Below, piece after piece: positions 59,955 through 64,000 of a stretch of 64,000 bases of DNA; the stretch's first letter is position 1; every line of letters starts with the position of its first letter. Origin of the DNA: Edaphovirga cremea. Its GTDB lineage: Bacteria > Pseudomonadota > Gammaproteobacteria > Enterobacterales > Enterobacteriaceae. The stretch covers positions 352,849 to 416,848 of the forward strand of contig NZ_QOVA01000003.1 in assembly GCF_003332275.1 (NCBI RefSeq), written 5' to 3'. The translations under genes were made by a program, and so were the position numbers. The notes beneath the pieces were generated by a model, which saw nothing but the letters and a program-made list of their open reading frames with translations, did no database searches and was not told the DNA's origin.

Positions 59955-60540
59955 GCTTCATGGCATCCAATAACAACGCCAGCGCTTTACCCCGATGGGA
60001 TATGGCACTCTTTTCTTCACGGGTCAGTTCCGCCCCGGTTTTGCCTTCTTCATGAACGTAGAAGATCGGGTCATACCCGAAACCGCCTTCGCCAGCCGGA
60101 GCAAAGGTAATCTCACCCGCCCAACTGCCGTGGCACACCAGCGGGGTAGGATCTTCCGCATGGCGCATGTAAACCAGCACACAGTGGAATTGCGCCGCAC
60201 GCTGTCCAGCGGGCACATCTTTCAGGGTCAGCAACAGTTTTTCGAGATTTTGTTGATCGCTGGCATCGACCCCGGCGTAGCGGGCTGAATAGATTCCGGG
60301 AGCACCGCCAAGAAAATCCACGGCCAGACCGGAGTCATCGGCAATGGCGGGCAGGCCGGTTTGCTGCGCGGCATGACGCGCCTTGAGAATGGCATTCTCG
60401 ATAAAGGTCAGCCCGGTCTCTTCTGCGGACTCAACGCCCAGCTCGGTTTGAGCCACGACGTCCAGACCATAGTCGGCCAGCAGATGGGCCAGTTCACGCA
60501 CTTTACCGGGGTTGCCGGTAGCCAGAACAACTTTTTGCAT
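59947..60540 (-). CDS. rdgB: RdgB dITP/XTP pyrophosphatase
   Basis: Removes non-canonical purine triphosphates. 197 residues with the substrate-binding [22 protein letters not shown] and GFGYDPIFY and the C-terminal SHRGKAL. The start at 60540 is the family start; 49 upstream codons in frame run into the repeat-containing gap. Located in the yggS-proC-yggT-yggU-rdgB-hemW string. Confidence 0.97.
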   Translation of the reverse strand: MQKVVLATGNPGKVRELAHLLADYGLDVVAQTELGVESAEETGLTFIENAILKARHAAQQTGLPAIADDSGLAVDFLGGAPGIYSARYAGVDASDQQNLEKLLLTLKDVPAGQRAAQFHCVLVYMRHAEDPTPLVCHGSWAGEITFAPAGEGGFGYDPIFYVHEEGKTGAELTREEKSAISHRGKALALLLDAMKHA

Positions 60541-60625
60541 AGGAAATCCTGATCCTTTGTGATTTTTCATACTGGGGATAAGCCGCGAGGAAACCCGATA
60601 TATGTACTTTTTATACGTACTTTTA

Positions 60626-60747
60626 TCCCCAAGTACTTGGAGATGCAGGTAGGCAGCAAGTGAACGAATCCCGATGAGCTGACACAAGTCAGTGATTCGG
60701 GTGAGTGAACGTAGCTAACACCCCTGCAACTTCAAGGACGAAGGGGA
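60626..60747. repeat. ERIC-like repeat element
   Basis: A 122-bp imperfect palindrome whose core (GTGAACGAATCCCGATGAGC ... AGTCAGTGATTCGGGTGAG) matches the enterobacterial repetitive intergenic consensus core. The outer ends TCCCC...GGGGA and GATGCAGG/CCTGCAAC are inverted. It fills most of the yggU-rdgB gap and extends 33 bases into the yggU reading frame. Confidence 0.8.
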
Positions 60748-61038
60748 AAGTAATGCTGCGATGGTCTCTGGGATACACTGCGGACTCACTATCCTGATCT
60801 GTTTATGCCGCCCCAATTCGCCTTTTTCTATCGTCACGTTGCTTTTCGCAACCTTGAACTGCTTGGCGAGAAATTTAACCAGATGGGCATTGGCTTGCCC
60901 ATCGACTGGCGGGGCGGTGATGGCGACTTTCAATTCGTCGCCATGCACACCGATAATCTGGTCGCGGCTGGCTTTCGGCTGAATATATAGCCTGATCACC
61001 AGCGCGTCCAGTTGTTGTATTACAGGGTTAACAGCCAT
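60715..61038 (-). CDS. yggU: YggU, DUF167 family protein with repeat-derived C-terminus
   Basis: A 107-residue protein of the DUF167/YggU family ([49 protein letters not shown]). Function unknown. The last ten codons ([10 protein letters not shown]) and the stop are encoded inside the adjacent ERIC-like repeat, so the native C-terminus has probably been replaced. The start overlaps the end of yggT by 19 bases. Confidence 0.92.
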   Translation of the reverse strand: MAVNPVIQQLDALVIRLYIQPKASRDQIIGVHGDELKVAITAPPVDGQANAHLVKFLAKQFKVAKSNVTIEKGELGRHKQIRIVSPQCIPETIAALLSPSSLKLQGC

Positions 61039-61571
61039 GCGATGACATCAGCCCGCAGGTAATTGAGTGCATAGAGAATCAGGATCAGAATCATCGCTGA
61101 GAAATCAATGCCTCCCATTGCTGGCAGCAATCTTCTGATGGGTGCCATCAACGGTTCGGTCAATTGAATCAGTACATATTCGACCGGGCTGCGTCCCTGG
61201 CTGATCCAGCTCATCAGGGCACGGACCAGAACCAGCCAGAAGACCAATTTGCCTGCGGCGGTCAGCAGTTCGATAAAGGAGAGCGGAATATAGACCCATT
61301 GGAAAAACAGAACGGGATTCAACAGCCAGTTGATGAAAATCAGCTTAAGCAGCACCAGCACCCAGGCAAGGAGCACGGAAGCGCTATCCAGTGGCCCGAC
61401 CGAAGGTATAATCCTTCTCAGCGGCGAGATCACCGGTTGGGTAATTTTCACAATGAATTGGGAAAAAGGATTATAGAAATCGGCCCTGACCCATTGCATC
61501 CACACGCGGAGCAGCAATACGGACACGTAGAGGTCGATGACAGTAAAAATAAGGAATGTTAAGAATTGCAT
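61020..61571 (-). CDS. yggT: YggT family integral membrane protein
   Basis: 183 residues with two repeats of the YGGT domain (about 1-90 and 95-183), each with two hydrophobic segments and a conserved P-x-x-RRI/RRL motif ([20 protein letters not shown]). The family has been linked to osmotic shock tolerance and is fixed in this operon after proC; its mechanism is unknown. Confidence 0.94.
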   Translation of the reverse strand: MQFLTFLIFTVIDLYVSVLLLRVWMQWVRADFYNPFSQFIVKITQPVISPLRRIIPSVGPLDSASVLLAWVLVLLKLIFINWLLNPVLFFQWVYIPLSFIELLTAAGKLVFWLVLVRALMSWISQGRSPVEYVLIQLTEPLMAPIRRLLPAMGGIDFSAMILILILYALNYLRADVIAWLLTL

Positions 61572-61587
61572 GTATCAGCCTTTAATA

Positions 61588-62409
61588 TTAAAACTGCTTT
61601 TCCATTTCCTGCGCGCGACTGATTGCCGCTTGCATGGCTTGTGAAACGATACCGGTTAAATCCTGCTCGTTGAATACCCGCAACGCCTCGGCGGTCGTGC
61701 CACCTTTCGACGTCACCTGTTCACGCAGCGTTGACAGCGGGGTATCAGGACTGGCTTCCACCAGCGCCGTTGCCCCAGAAGCGGCCTGCTGCACCAGTAA
61801 GCGAGCCATTTTCGCTGAAAAACCCAGGCTTTCCGCTTCTTTCTGCATGGCTTCCATAAACAGGAAAAAGTAGGCAGGGGCGCTTCCCGCGGCGGCGATA
61901 ACCTGATTAATGCCGTTTTCGTCATCGACCCAGCACACTTTGCCCACCGCACTCATTAAATCTGCGGTGAATTGGCGATCCTGCAAGTTGACCTGATCCG
62001 GCGCGTAGAGTCCGCTCATTCCTTTACCGACCAGCGAGGGCGTATTCGGCATGATCCTGACGATATTCAGCGCATTACCCAACAATTGGTAAAAACGGGC
62101 AACGTTGACGCCAGCGGCGATCGACAGCACCAGTTTACCGGAAAAATCGACCTGCTCTTGCAAGTGCTCACACACTTTAGCCATCAGTTGCGGCTTCACG
62201 GCCAGAACCACGACGTCAGCCTGCTGCGCGCACTGCACATTATCATCACTGCTGATAACACCGAGCTTTTCCGCCAGTGCGTCACGACGGGTTGTCGACG
62301 GTGCACAAACGCTAATCAGCGCAGCCGGATAACCGTTGGCGACCAGACCGGAAATGATAGCCCCTGCCATGTTACCTGCACCAATAAAGGCAATTTTACG
62401 ATGTTGCAT
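61588..62409 (-). CDS. proC: ProC pyrroline-5-carboxylate reductase
   Basis: Last enzyme of proline synthesis. 273 residues with the NAD(P)-binding FIGAGNMAGAI, the central MPNTPSLVGKGMSG and the C-terminal TSKGGTTAEALR signature. In E. coli proC stands alone elsewhere; its place between yggS and yggT is the common order in many other gammaproteobacteria. It starts 12 bases after yggS. Confidence 0.97.
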   Translation of the reverse strand: MQHRKIAFIGAGNMAGAIISGLVANGYPAALISVCAPSTTRRDALAEKLGVISSDDNVQCAQQADVVVLAVKPQLMAKVCEHLQEQVDFSGKLVLSIAAGVNVARFYQLLGNALNIVRIMPNTPSLVGKGMSGLYAPDQVNLQDRQFTADLMSAVGKVCWVDDENGINQVIAAAGSAPAYFFLFMEAMQKEAESLGFSAKMARLLVQQAASGATALVEASPDTPLSTLREQVTSKGGTTAEALRVFNEQDLTGIVSQAMQAAISRAQEMEKQF

Positions 62410-62421
62410 GGTACTCCTTGC

Positions 62422-63144
62422 TTAGTGTTGTGCGGTTTGCGGCGCACCGTAATCCCGCGCACCAAAAATAGCGGTGCCGATGCGAACCAGCGTACTGCCA
62501 GCCGCGATGGCAGCGGCCATATCGTCCGTCATCCCCATGGAAAGCGTATCGATCTGCGGGTAATCCTGTTGCAATGCCTTGAAAGCCTGCGTCATGTTAC
62601 CAAAAACCGCCAGTTGCCGCTGATAGTCATTTTCTGGTGCGGGGATCGCCATCAGTCCGCGCAGGGTCAGGTGCGGCATCTTCTGGATGGCCGCGGCCAA
62701 TGGCGCGATCTCATTAAGCGCCACGCCTGATTTACTCTGCTCATCGCTGATATTGACCTGAATCAGCACCTGCAGGGGCGCGATATCCGCGGGGCGCTGC
62801 TCGTTGAGGCGGGCGGCAATTTTCAGCCGATCAACGGTGTGGCACCAATCAAAATTCTCTGCAACCAGACGGCTCTTATTCGATTGCAGCGGACCAATAA
62901 AGTGCCATTCCAATGCGGGAGAAATGTCACTTTCCTGAAAATGGTGGATCTTGTCCACCCCTTCCTGAACATAGTTTTCACCAAAGGCGCGCTGGCCTGC
63001 CGCGATGGCCTCTTTGAGGGCTGCCACAGGTTTGGTTTTGCTCACTGCAAGCAACATCACTTTCTCTGGAGCGCGATCGCACGCTTGCGCAGCGCTGGCG
63101 ATTCGCTGCCTGACGTCCTGTAGATTCTGCTGAATAGTGCTCAT
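62422..63144 (-). CDS. yggS: YggS pyridoxal phosphate homeostasis protein
   Basis: 240-residue PLP-binding protein with an alanine-racemase-like barrel. The PLP lysine is in LLAVSKTKP and the phosphate-binding glycines in SMGMTDDMAAAI and RIGTAIFG. It buffers free PLP and influences amino acid and vitamin B6 metabolism. First gene of the string running to hemW. Its start is only 21 bases from the divergent pilT start, so its promoter must lie within the pilT sequence that is now interrupted. Confidence 0.96.
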   Translation of the reverse strand: MSTIQQNLQDVRQRIASAAQACDRAPEKVMLLAVSKTKPVAALKEAIAAGQRAFGENYVQEGVDKIHHFQESDISPALEWHFIGPLQSNKSRLVAENFDWCHTVDRLKIAARLNEQRPADIAPLQVLIQVNISDEQSKSGVALNEIAPLAAAIQKMPHLTLRGLMAIPAPENDYQRQLAVFGNMTQAFKALQQDYPQIDTLSMGMTDDMAAAIAAGSTLVRIGTAIFGARDYGAPQTAQH

Positions 63145-63165
63145 ATTGGCTCAGGAGTGTTTCAA

Positions 63166-63234
63166 ATGGATATCGATGAATTTGTGGCTCTTAGTGTAAA
63201 GCATAAATATATTGATTTTTATGTTTTTTATTGA
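63166..63234 (+). pseudogene. yggR: Truncated 5' end of PilT-like ATPase gene yggR
   Basis: After a good ribosome binding site (CAGGAG) an ATG frame reads MDIDEFVALSVKH, which corresponds to the N-terminus of the YggR/PilT family (E. coli: MNMEEIVALSVKH), divergent from yggS as in E. coli. Family similarity ends near codon 13-16 and the frame stops at 63234 in AT-rich sequence. No further pilT sequence is present before the window ends. I interpret this as a gene split by insertion of the element that carries the downstream recombinase. Confidence 0.72.
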
Positions 63235-63370
63235 TGATTTTATTAAAAGTTTAATTTTAACCTACATTTAATCAACTGTCTGATTTTCAGGGACTTACCA
63301 ATGGTACAAGTTTAGCCGCTATCAGCATATGCACCTAGCTTACCCCCAGTCATTTGAGGTTACCACTGCA

Positions 63371-63493
63371 TCATGCTTTGATACCATCAGCATCAATTTT
63401 AATCAGTTTAGTGGCCTCTTTCCTAACTTTATTGAAGGCGTTTTCTCCAGATTTTCCTTTTTTCCGACATGAAGAAGATTTGACTGGATTCAC
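63371..63493 (-). CDS. Candidate small basic protein next to the recombinase
   Basis: A 40-codon minus-strand frame with a GTG start preceded by AGAGGAAA. The product is lysine-rich (9 Lys, 3 Arg) with a helical-looking tail (ENAFNKVRKEATKLIKIDADG). Its GTG overlaps the stop of a 13-codon frame (63490-63531, MKPDTGTPEFRGK), so the two could be coupled or be one gene of about 53 codons with a one-base change. I recognise no family. The recombinase starts only 20 bases from the 13-codon frame in the opposite direction, which leaves no room for separate promoters and is a reason for doubt. Confidence 0.35.
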   Translation of the reverse strand: MNPVKSSSCRKKGKSGENAFNKVRKEATKLIKIDADGIKA

Positions 63494-63551
63494 TTTCCTC
63501 TGAATTCAGGTGTGCCAGTATCTGGTTTCATCTCTGTTTTGGTGATGGGCC

Positions 63552-64000
63552 ATGAAAAAAGCGATCGCGTATCTCCGGTTCTCCTCGTCTGTTCAGCAGT
63601 ATGGCGATTCTTTAAAACGGCAAAACCGGCTCGTGGCGGAATGGCTTGATGCCCATCCCGATTACTTGCTTGACAACCTGACGTATAAAGATTTGGGCCT
63701 CAGTGCTTATCACGGCACTCACGCCACGCGTGGAGCATTCGCAGACTTCATGGAGGCTGTAGAGGGGGGTTATATTGAATCCGGCACGGTTCTGCTGGTG
63801 GAAAGCCTGGATCGGCTGTCACGGGAAAGAATTGGTGAAGCCACGGAGCGGCTTAAACGCATATTAAAGGCCGGTGTCGATGTTGTTACCCTTAGCGACC
63901 ATACGCATTACACGATTGATTCTTTGGATGACCCTTACTCCCTGATAAAAGCCATCCTCATTGCCCAGCGTGCCAATGAGGAAAGTGAAATCAAATCGCG
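63552..64000 (+). CDS. Serine recombinase (resolvase/invertase family), 3' end outside window
   Basis: An open frame of 149 codons that continues past the window. The N-terminal catalytic domain is clear: YLRFSSSVQQYGDSLKRQ contains the nucleophile serine (about residue 11), and ESLDRLSRE is the second conserved block with catalytic arginines. The spacing and the length still open suggest a large serine recombinase or integrase rather than a small invertase, but the C-terminal half is not visible. Its position after the broken pilT gene fits the integrase of an integrated element. A UGA in frame just upstream fixes the ATG at 63552; the ribosome binding site is weak. Confidence 0.88.
   Translation, partial: MKKAIAYLRFSSSVQQYGDSLKRQNRLVAEWLDAHPDYLLDNLTYKDLGLSAYHGTHATRGAFADFMEAVEGGYIESGTVLLVESLDRLSRERIGEATERLKRILKAGVDVVTLSDHTHYTIDSLDDPYSLIKAILIAQRANEESEIKS

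Overview
The window is a chromosomal segment from a member of the Enterobacterales. A Pectobacteriaceae-like plant- or environment-associated lineage (Pectobacterium, Brenneria, Dickeya and relatives) is my best guess from gene order and from a Pectobacterium-style vgrG. Most of it follows the E. coli '2 to 4 minute' order almost gene for gene: secA, mutT, yacG, zapD, coaE, guaC, hofC-hofB-ppdD, nadC, ampD-ampE, aroP, pdhR-aceE-aceF-lpd, acnB, yacL, speD-speE, yacC, cueO, hpt, can, yadG-yadH, yadE, panD, panC-panB, a Yad-like fimbrial operon, folK-pcnB, gluQ, dksA, sfsA, thpR, hrpB, mrcB and fhuCDB. After fhuB the order jumps to a locus that is far away in E. coli: hemW-rdgB-yggU-yggT-proC-yggS.

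Region by region: 1-4.6 kb holds protein export (SecA), 8-oxo-dGTP hydrolysis (MutT) and a coaE-zapD-yacG operon. 4.8-9.1 kb holds GMP reductase and a three-gene type IV pilus operon. 9.3-13.5 kb holds NAD synthesis, peptidoglycan recycling and aromatic amino acid uptake. 14-24.4 kb is the pyruvate dehydrogenase operon with its autoregulator (a perfect PdhR box is present), followed by aconitase B. 24.4-29 kb holds polyamine synthesis and copper oxidase, the latter with a recognisable CueR-type promoter. 29.2-31 kb is accessory DNA carrying a frameshifted and truncated vgrG. 31-38 kb holds purine salvage, carbonic anhydrase, an ABC exporter and pantothenate synthesis. 38.2-44.2 kb is a chaperone-usher fimbrial operon at the E. 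coli yad position but without a recognisable large tip adhesin. 44.5-54.8 kb holds folate, RNA and stringent-response genes and PBP1b. 55-58.8 kb holds hydroxamate siderophore import without the fhuA receptor gene. 58.8-63.1 kb is the yggS-to-hemW gene string, which contains an ERIC-like repeat that supplies the 3' end of yggU.

The last 0.8 kb is the most unusual part. The first codons of the pilT-like gene yggR are recognisable divergently from yggS, but the gene breaks after about 13 codons. It is followed by AT-rich DNA and the N-terminal half of a serine recombinase that runs off the window. This looks like the left end of an integrated element that has split a pilus-retraction ATPase gene, while the pilin and assembly genes (ppdD, hofB, hofC) remain intact 55 kb away. 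I found no CRISPR array, tRNA, rRNA or complete insertion sequence. Apart from this island edge, I do not see a new multi-gene system; most of the window is conserved core genome.
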